The position numbers and the translations under genes were made by a program. The notes under the pieces were generated by a model, which was given only the letters and a program-made list of their open reading frames with translations, had not been told where the DNA came from and searched no databases. Of a stretch of DNA of 18,789 nt, positions 1-6,876 are shown in pieces. This DNA is from Pedobacter sp. UBA4863. GTDB lineage: Bacteria; Bacteroidota; Bacteroidia; Sphingobacteriales; Sphingobacteriaceae. Within the stretch, counting starts at the first letter, position 1, and every line of letters begins with the position of its first letter. The DNA lies in assembly GCF_002399615.1 (NCBI RefSeq), contig NZ_DHDZ01000026.1, forward strand, positions 23,038-41,826, read 5' to 3'.

Positions 1-707
1 GTAAGTTGTGGCGTACCTGTTACTGTAACATTCTCTGAAAAGTTAACTTGTATGCTGATTGGATCGCCTACCTTATAGGTACCATTCGATGTTGATGAAT
101 TAACGGATGTTACTGTAGGCGCTGTTGTATCTATTACGTCAAACTTAAAGTTATCAATTGCAAAATAATCATAATTTGAACTTAACTCAATTTCTAACTT
201 ATCAATAATCTGATTAGAATTGTCAGCCCCCCCTAAGGTAGAAAAATCTACAAATGTAAAACCGTTACCTGGTAAAGAAAAGCCAATGCTGCCACTATTA
301 TTGCTCTTAACCACAGTAAAAACAGTAGCCCCAGCAAGTTTACCTCTAAAAGTAACGGAGCCTGCAACTCCATTTGATGTTACATTAGGATCTTGAGTAG
401 CATTACCCGTTACGTATAGCCAAAAATCTTTTATTTTAAAAGTACCACTAGCCGTTATACTTGCCAATTGCGCATAAGAGTCATTAACTTGTAGAAACTT
501 ATTGGATTCGTTATAACCCAAGCCAACAATACTCGTTACATAAAAATTAGTTGGTGATGCTAAATTAAAAGTTATTCCATTACTAGTAAAATTTGTTGCT
601 CCGCTCGTATTGGCCTCAAAAGTTAAGGTAGTTTGTGCTTTTACGTCATCTATATCAAATAGATACAAAAAGCTTAAGCAAAATAGTAACCCGTAAAAAT
701 GTTTCAT
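1..707 (-). CDS. Exported beta-sandwich / Ig-like surface protein, C-terminus outside the window
   Basis: The frame opens at the ATG at 707-705 and stays open for 235 full codons to the window edge, so only the N-terminal part is seen. Residues 1-24 form a signal peptide: a short basic start, a hydrophobic core rich in L and F, and likely cleavage after VKA before QTT. Residues about 26-190 are Thr/Ser/Asn/Gly-rich with alternating hydrophobic residues and end in YFAIDNFKFDV, as in beta-sandwich domains of Bacteroidota exported proteins. From about residue 194 (DTTAPTVTSVNSST, then YKVGDPISIQVNFSENV) the sequence matches the Ig-like repeat common in large Bacteroidota adhesin-like proteins. 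By inference the full protein has further Ig-like repeats and perhaps a type IX secretion sorting domain, but neither is visible. The exact function is unknown. Confidence is high that it is coding and exported, lower for the domain names. Confidence 0.82.
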   Translation of the reverse strand, partial: MKHFYGLLFCLSFLYLFDIDDVKAQTTLTFEANTSGATNFTSNGITFNLASPTNFYVTSIVGLGYNESNKFLQVNDSYAQLASITASGTFKIKDFWLYVTGNATQDPNVTSNGVAGSVTFRGKLAGATVFTVVKSNNSGSIGFSLPGNGFTFVDFSTLGGADNSNQIIDKLEIELSSNYDYFAIDNFKFDVIDTTAPTVTSVNSSTSNGTYKVGDPISIQVNFSENVTVTGTPQL

Positions 708-901
708 AATTTATTGGTTTGAGTAAAAAGAAAGTAGCGCATTTGCAGAGCGTAATTTAATGTTTGTGTTTATACTACAAATAAACCGTTTTTTAGCTTT
801 TTTTACAACTTTAAGTGGTTAAAAATTATCAAAACAACCTTTTAACCTATGGTCGGTGTTATCATCGCTACCATTTTATTGAGTTAACAACTTAATATTA
901 G

Positions 902-935
902 CACAGCACTCGTCCCGATTGCGGGATGTACATAT
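902..935 (+). repeat. 34-bp dispersed hairpin repeat, copy 1
   Basis: Begins CACAGCACT and contains CGTCCC-gattgc-GGGATG, a 6-bp hairpin with one G-T pair. It aligns without gaps to 4087-4120 and 6677-6710, differing mainly in the loop. All three copies are intergenic and on the same strand. Confidence 0.8.
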
Positions 936-949
936 TTTTTAACCATTAG

Positions 950-995
950 AACTTTGTCAACTTTCTATACAGTTTGCTAGAAAGTTGACAAAGTT
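950..995. repeat. Perfect 18-bp inverted repeat
   Basis: The left arm AACTTTGTCAACTTTCTA (950-967) is the exact reverse complement of the right arm TAGAAAGTTGACAAAGTT (978-995), with a 10-nt spacer. No T tract follows on either strand, and the flanking genes diverge, so a terminator is unlikely. It may be a dispersed palindromic repeat or a protein-binding site. Confidence 0.85.
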
Positions 996-1089
996 ATAGC
1001 AATCACCAGCAAACCGTCTTTTCGCCCCTGGTGTTAGCACTGTTTTCAAAAAGAACATAAGCACTTCAAGATTTTGCCGCTTTACAGTA

Positions 1090-1120
1090 TTTGCTGCACA
1101 AAAAAAAATAGGTAGCTTTG
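1090..1120 (+). promoter_or_regulatory. Bacteroidota-type promoter of fabV
   Basis: TTTG (1090-1093), a 19-bp spacer, then TAGCTTTG (1113-1120). This matches the Bacteroidota -33/-7 consensus. The predicted transcript has a leader of about 40 nt before the fabV ATG. Confidence 0.75.
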
Positions 1121-1163
1121 AACTTTTATTATGGGCTAGCCCCAGTGGTCACAAAACAACATT

Positions 1164-2369
1164 ATGATTATTGAACCTAGAATGCGTGGTTTTATCTGTT
1201 TAACAGCTCACCCAGATGGTGCTGCACAAAACGTGAAAAACCAAATTGAATATGTAAAATCTAAAGGTGCTATTAACGGACCTAAAAGAGTATTGGTAAT
1301 TGGTGCTTCCACCGGTTTTGGCTTGGCATCACGTATTACCGCAGCTTATGGCAATGGCGCCTCAACCATTGGCGTTTACTTTGAAAAACCGCCACAAGAA
1401 GGTAAAACAGCTTCGCCGGGCTGGTACAACACTGCCGCTTTTGAGCAACAAGCGCAAGCCGATGGTTTATATGCGAAGAGCATTAACGGCGATGCTTTTT
1501 CTAACGAAGTGAAACAACAAACTATCGATTTAATTAAAGCCGATTTAGGTCAGGTAGATTTGATTATCTACAGCTTGGCTTCGCCAGTGCGTACAAATCC
1601 TAAAACTGGTGTTACGCACCGTTCTACCTTAAAGCCCATTGGCGGCACTTTTAGCGATAAAACTGTTGATTTCCATACAGGTATTGTATCAACCGTAAGT
1701 ATTGAGCCTGCCAACGAAGAAGAGATTGCCAACACCGTAGCGGTAATGGGTGGCGAAGATTGGGAATTTTGGATTGACGACATGAAAGCTGCTGGCGTTT
1801 TAGCCGAGGGTGCTACTACCGTAGCCTATTCTTATATTGGCCCTGCTGTTACTGAGGCGGTTTACCGCAAGGGAACTATTGGTAGAGCTAAAGACCATTT
1901 AGAAGCTACCGCTTTTGCCATTACCGATAAATTAGCCGACCTTAATGGAAAAGCTTATGTTTCTGTAAATAAAGCATTGGTTACGCAGGCAAGTTCGGCT
2001 ATCCCGGTTATTCCTTTATACATTTCTTTCTTATATAAAACCATGAAAGAAAAAGGTTTACACGAAGGTTGTATTGAGCAAATTCAACGTTTATTTGCTG
2101 AAAGACTATACACCAATGGCGATGTACCTGTGGATGAAAAAGGTCGTATTAGAATTGATGATTGGGAAATGCGTGAGGATGTACAGGCTGCCGTTGCCGA
2201 TCTTTGGAAAACTGCAGACACAGACACTTTGCCTTCAACAGGCGATTTAGCAGGTTACAAACACGATTTCTTAAACCTTTTTGGCTTTGATGTAGCAGGT
2301 GTAGATTACACTGCCGATGCAAACGAAATGGTAGCAATACCTGGTTTACAAAAAGCTCCTGAAGCTTAA
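1164..2369 (+). CDS. fabV: Trans-2-enoyl-ACP/CoA reductase (NADH), FabV family
   Basis: FabV reduces the trans-2-enoyl thioester with NADH in the last step of fatty-acid elongation, in the cytoplasm. At 401 residues the length is normal for the family. The N-terminus MIIEPRMRGFICLTAHPDG and GPKRVLVIGASTGFGLASR (nucleotide-binding Gly-rich loop, residues 47-53) are typical. The FabV active-site pair with eight residues between is Y234 and K243 (VYRKGTIGRAK). VTQASSAIPVIPLYIS and KGLHEGCIEQI are further family blocks. The ATG at 1164 gives the canonical FabV N-terminus, with no Shine-Dalgarno sequence, as usual for the phylum. It is a single-gene unit with its own promoter, and a palindromic repeat lies just past the stop. 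FabV enzymes are known for low triclosan sensitivity. Whether this is the only enoyl reductase of the genome cannot be seen here. Confidence 0.96.
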   Translation: MIIEPRMRGFICLTAHPDGAAQNVKNQIEYVKSKGAINGPKRVLVIGASTGFGLASRITAAYGNGASTIGVYFEKPPQEGKTASPGWYNTAAFEQQAQADGLYAKSINGDAFSNEVKQQTIDLIKADLGQVDLIIYSLASPVRTNPKTGVTHRSTLKPIGGTFSDKTVDFHTGIVSTVSIEPANEEEIANTVAVMGGEDWEFWIDDMKAAGVLAEGATTVAYSYIGPAVTEAVYRKGTIGRAKDHLEATAFAITDKLADLNGKAYVSVNKALVTQASSAIPVIPLYISFLYKTMKEKGLHEGCIEQIQRLFAERLYTNGDVPVDEKGRIRIDDWEMREDVQAAVADLWKTADTDTLPSTGDLAGYKHDFLNLFGFDVAGVDYTADANEMVAIPGLQKAPEA

Positions 2370-2376
2370 TATTTTT

Positions 2377-2469
2377 CCGTCATTTCGATGAGGAGGTACG
2401 ACGAAGAGAAATCTGTTTGATAGTAGCAAAACGAACAGATTTCTCCTCCTATAGTCGTCGAAATGACGG
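2377..2469. repeat. REP-like 93-bp palindromic element with two nested stems
   Basis: The ends CCGTCATTTCGA (2377-2388) and TCGAAATGACGG (2458-2469) are perfect 12-bp inverted repeats. An inner perfect 12-bp pair, GAGAAATCTGTT (2406-2417) and AACAGATTTCTC (2434-2445), encloses a 16-nt loop. The middle segment is imperfectly paired. It lies between two convergent genes and could stop transcription from both sides. Its form resembles dispersed intergenic palindromes of Bacteroidota genomes. Confidence 0.85.
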
Positions 2470-2526
2470 TATTTTCTAAGCCACTACCTAATCATCAGCT
2501 AGTTATCAGATCATCACATTAGCTAA

Positions 2527-4038
2527 TTACCTATCCGCCACCGCGTAAACAGGATCATCCATATTTACTTCAATTGCCCCTGCGGCATTTCTTAACAGTT
2601 TTCTGCTATCGGCACTGAGGTGTTTTAAAGTAACCGATTTATTGAGTTTCTTGTAACGATCCGTAATTTTATGCACCGCATCTATTGCACTCATATCCGC
2701 AATGCGACTTTCTTTAAAGTCGATGATAATTTCGCTTGGATCTTCCTGAACATCGAATTTATCTAGAAATGCAGTAGTAGAACCAAAGAACAACGGACCA
2801 TAGATTTCATAATGCTTCACGCCATTTTCATCGATATACTTTCTCGCTCTAATTCTTCTGGCACTTTCCCAAGCAAATACCAAAGCAGACAGGATAACGC
2901 CAATTAATACTGCCAAGGCCAAATTATGCAGAAAAACAGTAACCGCAGCGACCACTATTCCTATAAAAATATCAGCCTTTGGCATTTTATTGATGATGCG
3001 GAAACTACTCCACTCGAAAGTACCTACAGCTACCATCATCATTACGCCAGTAAGTGCAGCCATTGGAAGTTTTCCAATCACGGGTGCACCAACTAGGATA
3101 ATCAGTAAAATAGTAAGTGAACCGATAATTGCCGACAATCTTGCTCTTGCACCAGCAGAAAGATTAACTAAAGTTTGTGCAATCATTGGGCAACCACCCA
3201 TCCCGAAAAAGAAACCATTGAGAATATTTGCCGTTCCTTGAGCCACACTTTCTTTATTACCATCTCCTTTGTTGCCCACAATTTCATCCACTAAATTTAA
3301 AGTCAACAAGCCCTCGGTTAAACCTACCATCGCCATAATTAACCCATAGGGGAAGACAATTTTCAAAGTTTCGAAAGTAAAAGGCACTTCTGGAATATGA
3401 AACGGAGGAAAACCGCCAGCTACAGAAGCGATATCACTTACGGTTTTAGTTTGAATACCGAAAATAAGCACTACTGCAAAAACAACAATAATAGCCACCA
3501 ACGATGCCGGAACTGCTTTGGTAATTTTAGGCCAAACCCATACAGTAAATATGGTGAGTGCCACCAAACCTAACATCGTATATAAAGCTGTTCCGCTTAA
3601 CCATTCTTCAGTTCCCTGTACTTTAAACTGAGTTAATTGCGACATGAAAATCACAATCGCCAATCCATTTACAAAACCATACATTACTGATTGCGGCACC
3701 AGCCTGATGAATTTACCAAGCTTAAATGCCCCAACCAAAATTTGAATTACACCAGCTACCACTACAGCCGCAAATACATATTCCAAACCGTGTAGCTTCA
3801 TTAAAGCAATTAGCGTGATTACCGTTGCGCCTGCCCCACCAGAAACCAAACCTGGGCGTCCGCCTAAAACTGCGGTGACCAGGCCCATAATGAATGCCGC
3901 ATATAAACCTGTTAATGGTGGAAATCCCGCCAAGATGGCAAAAGACAACGACTCGGGAATCATCGTCATGGCAACGGTTAATCCGGCAAGTATTTCGTTT
4001 TTATAGTTGATTTTTTGTTTAAAACCGAAAAGGGGCAT
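2527..4038 (-). CDS. SulP-family inorganic anion transporter with C-terminal STAS domain
   Basis: An inner-membrane SLC26/SulP transporter; the substrate could be sulfate, bicarbonate or a dicarboxylate. The first ~390 of 503 residues are strongly hydrophobic with many membrane segments. They include the family motifs PESLSFAILAGFPPLTGLY and GMGGCPMIAQTLVNLSAGAR. Residues about 405-495 (EIYGPLFFGSTTAFLDKF, then EIIIDFKESRIADMSAIDAV) are a STAS domain. The start was set at the ATG at 4038-4036, giving MPLFGFKQKINYK. The open frame extends 8 codons further to a TTG, but that TTG lies inside the predicted -7 box and so should not be in the mRNA. Pairing with carbonic anhydrase would point to bicarbonate, but no such gene is present here. 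Family assignment is firm; substrate is unknown. Confidence 0.94.
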   Translation of the reverse strand: MPLFGFKQKINYKNEILAGLTVAMTMIPESLSFAILAGFPPLTGLYAAFIMGLVTAVLGGRPGLVSGGAGATVITLIALMKLHGLEYVFAAVVVAGVIQILVGAFKLGKFIRLVPQSVMYGFVNGLAIVIFMSQLTQFKVQGTEEWLSGTALYTMLGLVALTIFTVWVWPKITKAVPASLVAIIVVFAVVLIFGIQTKTVSDIASVAGGFPPFHIPEVPFTFETLKIVFPYGLIMAMVGLTEGLLTLNLVDEIVGNKGDGNKESVAQGTANILNGFFFGMGGCPMIAQTLVNLSAGARARLSAIIGSLTILLIILVGAPVIGKLPMAALTGVMMMVAVGTFEWSSFRIINKMPKADIFIGIVVAAVTVFLHNLALAVLIGVILSALVFAWESARRIRARKYIDENGVKHYEIYGPLFFGSTTAFLDKFDVQEDPSEIIIDFKESRIADMSAIDAVHKITDRYKKLNKSVTLKHLSADSRKLLRNAAGAIEVNMDDPVYAVADR

Positions 4039-4059
4039 GTGTGTTGGTTTTGTTGGGCA

Positions 4060-4067
4060 CAAAAGTA
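4060..4067 (-). promoter_or_regulatory. -7 box upstream of the SulP gene
   Basis: The minus strand reads TACTTTTG, an exact TANNTTTG match 21 nt before the chosen ATG. The -33 region is weak (TGTG at about the right distance). The box overlaps the upstream TTG start of the longest frame, which argues against that start. Confidence 0.6.
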
Positions 4068-4086
4068 CGTTATATTAATTTCTTGA

Positions 4087-4120
4087 CACAGCACTTGTCC
4101 CTTTTTCGGGATGTACAGAT
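4087..4120 (+). repeat. 34-bp dispersed hairpin repeat, copy 2
   Basis: CACAGCACT, then TGTCCC, five T residues, and CGGGATGTACAGAT. It aligns gaplessly with the copies at 902 and 6677; the loop is the most variable part. It is followed by CCACATAGACACATAG (4131-4146), which looks like a decayed relative of the 20-bp repeat. Confidence 0.8.
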
Positions 4121-4198
4121 AATATTTGACCCACATAGACACATAGGTTTTCTGACGTATATAGTTATGAGTTTTGCATCTTTTCCTTCTAAGCTAAT

Positions 4199-4308
4199 CG
4201 TCATTCCCGCGTAGGCGGGAACCACAAAGTGCTCAGCGAAGCTAATCGTAATGCCTCATATAAGGATTAACTATCTCATTAAGATCCCAGACTAAATCAG
4301 GGATGACG
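4199..4308. repeat. 110-bp intergenic element with inverted termini and an inner hairpin
   Basis: The ends CGTCATTCCC (4199-4208) and GGGATGACG (4300-4308) are inverted, with one extra T in the left arm. The left end also forms the hairpin TTCCCGC-gtag-GCGGGAA (4204-4221). An 11-bp direct repeat, AAGCTAATCGT, occurs at 4191-4201 and 4239-4249. The CGTCATTCCCGC-type hairpin resembles short palindromes dispersed in many bacterial genomes. Confidence 0.7.
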
Positions 4309-4367
4309 TAGTACTAACGTAAATACAAAACGGTTAAGATGACCGCTTTCAACGTTCATAAAACAAA

Positions 4368-4387
4368 ATCCGTGCATCTGTAGCTAA
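4368..4387 (-). repeat. 20-bp dispersed repeat, copy in minus orientation
   Basis: Read on the minus strand this is TTAGCTACAGATGCACGGAT, matching 6558-6577 at 17 of 20 positions in opposite orientation. It ends about 32 bp before the pirin start. Confidence 0.65.
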
Positions 4388-4419
4388 ACGAATAGCAACA
4401 AAAACCTTATCTTTAATCC

Positions 4420-5301
4420 ATGTCAAATATCCAACTCATTATAGAGGAAAGACCAAGTGATATTGGTAATTTTTTGGTAGGCCGATTACTTCCTTTTAGG
4501 GAAAAAAGACTGGTAGGGCCTTTTTGTTTTATCGACCACATGGGGCCAACTGCCCTTAGCGACCATGAGAATTTTGATATTGCAGCGCACCCACACATCG
4601 GACTATCTACATTAACTTATCTTTTCGAAGGTAGTATTATGCACCGCGATGCATTAGGAACTGAGATTGAAATTAATCCCGGCCAAGTAAACTGGATGAC
4701 TGCCGGAAAAGGTATTGCCCACTCTGAACGCACACCCGAACGTTTAAGGCATAGCGACAAATTTCTTCACGGCTTACAAATTTGGGTGGCTTTACCAAAA
4801 CATTTGGAGCAAATGAACCCTGAGTTCTTCCATGCTGACGGCACCGATATTCCAACATGGAAAGAAAACGGAGTTGACTTTAAATTAATTGCCGGAGAAG
4901 CATTTGGCAGAAAATCGCCGATACCGGTTTACAGCCCGTTGTACTTTATTGAAATAAAAAACAAGGATGAAAAAACGCTTAAAATTGGTGATACCCTTTT
5001 TGGCGAAAGCGGCTTGTACATTTTGGAAGGTAGCGTGAGCAGTGAAGGCAATACTTTTGGGCCTAAAAATTTTTTGGTAGCAAAAGACAGTAAGCTTTGC
5101 GAATTTACCCTGGCACCGAATAGTACCGTTTACATTTTCGGTGGAGAACCTTTCCCCGAAGAACGTTTTATCTATTGGAACTTTGTAGCCACTAGTAGAG
5201 AACTGATTGAAGATGCTAAGCAAAAATGGCTAAACCAAGAATTTGCTAAAATACCGGGCGAAACGGAGTTTGTACCCTTGCAACCACAGCGTAAAATATA
5301 A
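4420..5301 (+). CDS. Pirin family protein (bicupin)
   Basis: A two-cupin protein of 293 residues, the usual pirin length. The N-terminal cupin carries the metal-binding set at the pirin positions: H57 and H59 in AAHPHIGLSTLTYLFEG, and H101 and E103 in GKGIAHSE. VGPFCFIDHMGP and GLQIWVALPK are further family blocks. The C-terminal cupin (about 165-265) includes FGGEPFPEERFIYWNFV. Some bacterial pirins have quercetin 2,3-dioxygenase activity and others act as regulatory partners of other proteins; the sequence alone does not choose. The ATG at 4420 has no Shine-Dalgarno sequence. It stands alone, divergent from the SulP gene and convergent with the reductase gene. Confident on family, not on reaction. 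Confidence 0.94.
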   Translation: MSNIQLIIEERPSDIGNFLVGRLLPFREKRLVGPFCFIDHMGPTALSDHENFDIAAHPHIGLSTLTYLFEGSIMHRDALGTEIEINPGQVNWMTAGKGIAHSERTPERLRHSDKFLHGLQIWVALPKHLEQMNPEFFHADGTDIPTWKENGVDFKLIAGEAFGRKSPIPVYSPLYFIEIKNKDEKTLKIGDTLFGESGLYILEGSVSSEGNTFGPKNFLVAKDSKLCEFTLAPNSTVYIFGGEPFPEERFIYWNFVATSRELIEDAKQKWLNQEFAKIPGETEFVPLQPQRKI

Positions 5302-5327
5302 TGTAAACTTTCACTTACTTTTTTCCC

Positions 5328-5452
5328 TCCCCCTGCCCTCCCGAATAGTCGGGATAAACTCTCTAAGAGGGGGACATGCATATCGCTTAGCAAATTACCT
5401 ATTCCCGTTTCATGATGATAATAGCACTAGCCTATCTCCCTTTGGAGGGAGA
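5328..5452. repeat. Cluster of G/C-tract hairpins between convergent genes
   Basis: TCCCCCT (5328-5334) pairs with AGGGGGA (5368-5374) around an inner hairpin TCCCGA-atag-TCGGGA (5339-5354). A third hairpin, TCTCCCT-ttgg-AGGGAGA, lies at 5435-5452. The region separates the convergent pirin and reductase genes and may reduce read-through, though no classical T tract follows the stems. It looks like a composite intergenic repeat. Confidence 0.65.
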
Positions 5453-5466
5453 CGAAGAGGGAGGTA

Positions 5467-6525
5467 CTAAAGGCTATCCCAAGTTATCGTTGTATCATTT
5501 TCTGTAGGATGTCCGGTACAAACCAATATTCTACCGTTGGCAATTTCATCATCGGTAAGTATTTCGTTATATTCCATACGTACCCCACCCGATATACAAG
5601 TGGCTACGCAGGTGCTACACACGCCGCCACTACAGCTATAAGGTATCTTGATTTTATTTTCTAAGGCTACATCTAAAATCCTTTTAGGCCAGGGCACCTG
5701 CAAATGATGGGTTTCTCCCTGAAATATTAAATTAATGGAATAGGTATTCTTATCCACCACTTTTTCGGTCGTATCGTCTTCGTCTATTTCGTCTTCTGGC
5801 AGTACAAAAGTTTCTCGCTTTACTTGCGCTGACTTATAGCCGGCACCTAAGATAGAGATACGACAAACATCCATATAGTCAACCGGGCCACAGGTGTAGA
5901 ACAACGCATTTTCTTTAACAAAAGGCAATTGTTCTCTAATCAGTTCGTGCACTAGAAAACCATTTAAACGGGCCCTAAGTAAGTTTTTGGAGTTACTGAA
6001 CAGGTTAATGAGTTTAAACCTATCGGGATAGATCTGCTGCCATTGTTTCAATTCTGGAAGAAACAAGGTATCTTCCGCAGAGCGACTGCTATAAATCAGT
6101 ACTATTTTCGATTTTCGCTCTCCTACCAAAGCGGTTTTTAAAATCGAGTACAAAGGCGTAATTCCCACACCAGCCGCAAATAAGAAAACTGTTCTGTCTA
6201 TGTCTTTCTCTGGCTCGTAAAAAAACATGCCACCGGGTGCTGTTACCTCAACCGTGTCTCCTTCTCGTAGCGAATGGTGCAAAAACCGGGAAATTTCGCC
6301 GTTCTCTACCAGTTTTACGGCAATGGCTAATGGTTCATCTACCAAGGGCGAGCTGTAAGCAGAATAAGACCTCCGCAGTTCTTTGTCTGCCATACGAAAT
6401 GATAGTGTTAGAAATTGCCCAGCTTTATAATGGGGTTTTTGGCCTGTTAACGGCGTTAGTATAATGGTGATTACTTCATTAACTTCTTGCTGAACTCGGG
6501 TAACTTTTAACTGCTGTAAAGACAT
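5467..6525 (-). CDS. FAD/NAD(P)-dependent oxidoreductase with C-terminal 2Fe-2S ferredoxin domain (PaaE-like)
   Basis: A 352-residue electron-transfer flavoprotein that should pass electrons from NAD(P)H through FAD to a plant-type 2Fe-2S cluster and on to a partner oxygenase or other acceptor. Visible parts are the FAD-binding RRSYSAYSS (51-59), NAD(P)-binding GVGITPLYSIL (from 119) and CGP (212-214). The cluster ligands are C298, C303, C306 and C336 in YSCSGGVCSTC and LVCTGHP. Residues about 243-258 form an acidic linker (DEIDEDDTTE) between the reductase and ferredoxin domains. The order matches PaaE, the phenylacetyl-CoA epoxidase reductase, and related enzymes. No paaABCD-type genes are in the window, so the partner is unknown and a symbol is not given. 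The start gives MSLQQLKVTRV; a TACTTTTG box lies only 7 nt upstream. Confidence 0.92.
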   Translation of the reverse strand: MSLQQLKVTRVQQEVNEVITIILTPLTGQKPHYKAGQFLTLSFRMADKELRRSYSAYSSPLVDEPLAIAVKLVENGEISRFLHHSLREGDTVEVTAPGGMFFYEPEKDIDRTVFLFAAGVGITPLYSILKTALVGERKSKIVLIYSSRSAEDTLFLPELKQWQQIYPDRFKLINLFSNSKNLLRARLNGFLVHELIREQLPFVKENALFYTCGPVDYMDVCRISILGAGYKSAQVKRETFVLPEDEIDEDDTTEKVVDKNTYSINLIFQGETHHLQVPWPKRILDVALENKIKIPYSCSGGVCSTCVATCISGGVRMEYNEILTDDEIANGRILVCTGHPTENDTTITWDSL

Positions 6526-6532
6526 ATCAAGT

Positions 6533-6540
6533 CAAAAGTA
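6533..6540 (-). promoter_or_regulatory. Candidate -7 box of the PaaE-like reductase gene
   Basis: The minus strand reads TACTTTTG, an exact consensus match 7 nt before the ATG. It lies in a simple AAGT-rich stretch (CAAAAGTAAAAAGTAAAA) and has no clear -33 partner, so it may be fortuitous. Confidence 0.35.
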
Positions 6541-6557
6541 AAAAGTAAAAAATGAAA

Positions 6558-6577
6558 TTAGCCACAGATGCGCAGAT
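6558..6577 (+). repeat. 20-bp dispersed repeat
   Basis: TTAGCCACAGATGCGCAGAT. It matches the reverse complement of 4368-4387 at 17 of 20 positions. Its two halves also match the flanks of the 34-bp hairpin repeat at 6677-6710. Confidence 0.7.
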
Positions 6578-6676
6578 AATTAGTTTTCATTTTACAGGAA
6601 ACTGTTAAAAAAGCAATACCTACGTTACAGGAGATGCTTGGCGAGGACGCCTAGCAGTGCTCTTAAAGAGTGCAGC

Positions 6677-6710
6677 CACAGCACTCATCCCAATTACGGG
6701 ATGCACAGAT
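6677..6710 (+). repeat. 34-bp dispersed hairpin repeat, copy 3
   Basis: CACAGCACT, then the perfect hairpin CATCCC-aattac-GGGATG, then CACAGAT. This copy has the fully paired stem; the copies at 902 and 4087 have G-T pairs at the stem base. Confidence 0.8.
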
Positions 6711-6809
6711 AAATGATTAATTAAAAACACTTGATGCTAATGATCTTAAACATCTCTCCTTTAAAATCTGTTTCCCTTAGTGGGAACAACCGCTATGGCT
6801 AATAATAAA

Positions 6810-6846
6810 CAAAAAGGCTGCTTCTCTTTTGCGAGAAACAGCCTTT
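6810..6846 (-). terminator. Rho-independent terminator of the lytic transglycosylase gene
   Basis: Stem AAAGGCTG (6813-6820) with CAGCCTTT (6839-6846), one mismatch, then TTCTC (6822-6826) with GAGAA (6833-6837) around a 6-nt loop. On the minus strand it is followed by TTTTTG, and it lies 30 bp past the stop of the gene. Confidence 0.88.
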
Positions 6847-6876
6847 AAAATGCTTATAAAAAAGCTATACCAATGC

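Larger units (their letters stand above)
708..1163. other. Divergent intergenic region with repeats and the fabV promoter
   Basis: This 456-bp gap lies between the divergent surface-protein gene and fabV. It holds a 34-bp hairpin repeat, a perfect 18-bp inverted repeat and the fabV promoter, each listed separately. No convincing promoter for the leftward gene was found: TANNTTTG is not present on the minus strand close to 707. A 10-bp palindrome GGGCTAGCCC (1133-1142) lies in the predicted fabV leader. No coding sequence was recognised. Confidence 0.7.
4039..4419. other. Repeat-rich divergent intergenic region
   Basis: This 381-bp gap between the SulP and pirin genes holds the SulP -7 box, a 34-bp hairpin repeat copy, a 110-bp element with inverted ends and a 20-bp repeat near the pirin start. 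A TATCTTTA sequence at 4408-4415, a near match to the -7 box, lies 4 nt before the pirin ATG but has no -33 partner. No coding sequence was recognised. Confidence 0.65.
6526..6876. other. Intergenic region with repeats and a terminator
   Basis: This 351-bp gap lies between two minus-strand genes. It holds a candidate promoter for the reductase, one 20-bp repeat, one 34-bp hairpin repeat, and the terminator of the lytic transglycosylase gene. An imperfect palindrome around 6653-6674 (AGTGCTC / GAGTGC) lies just before the 34-bp repeat. No coding sequence was recognised. Confidence 0.65.

Noticed and set aside
950..995. Reading the 18-bp inverted repeat as a terminator
   Set aside because: No T tract on either strand, and both neighbouring genes transcribe away from it.
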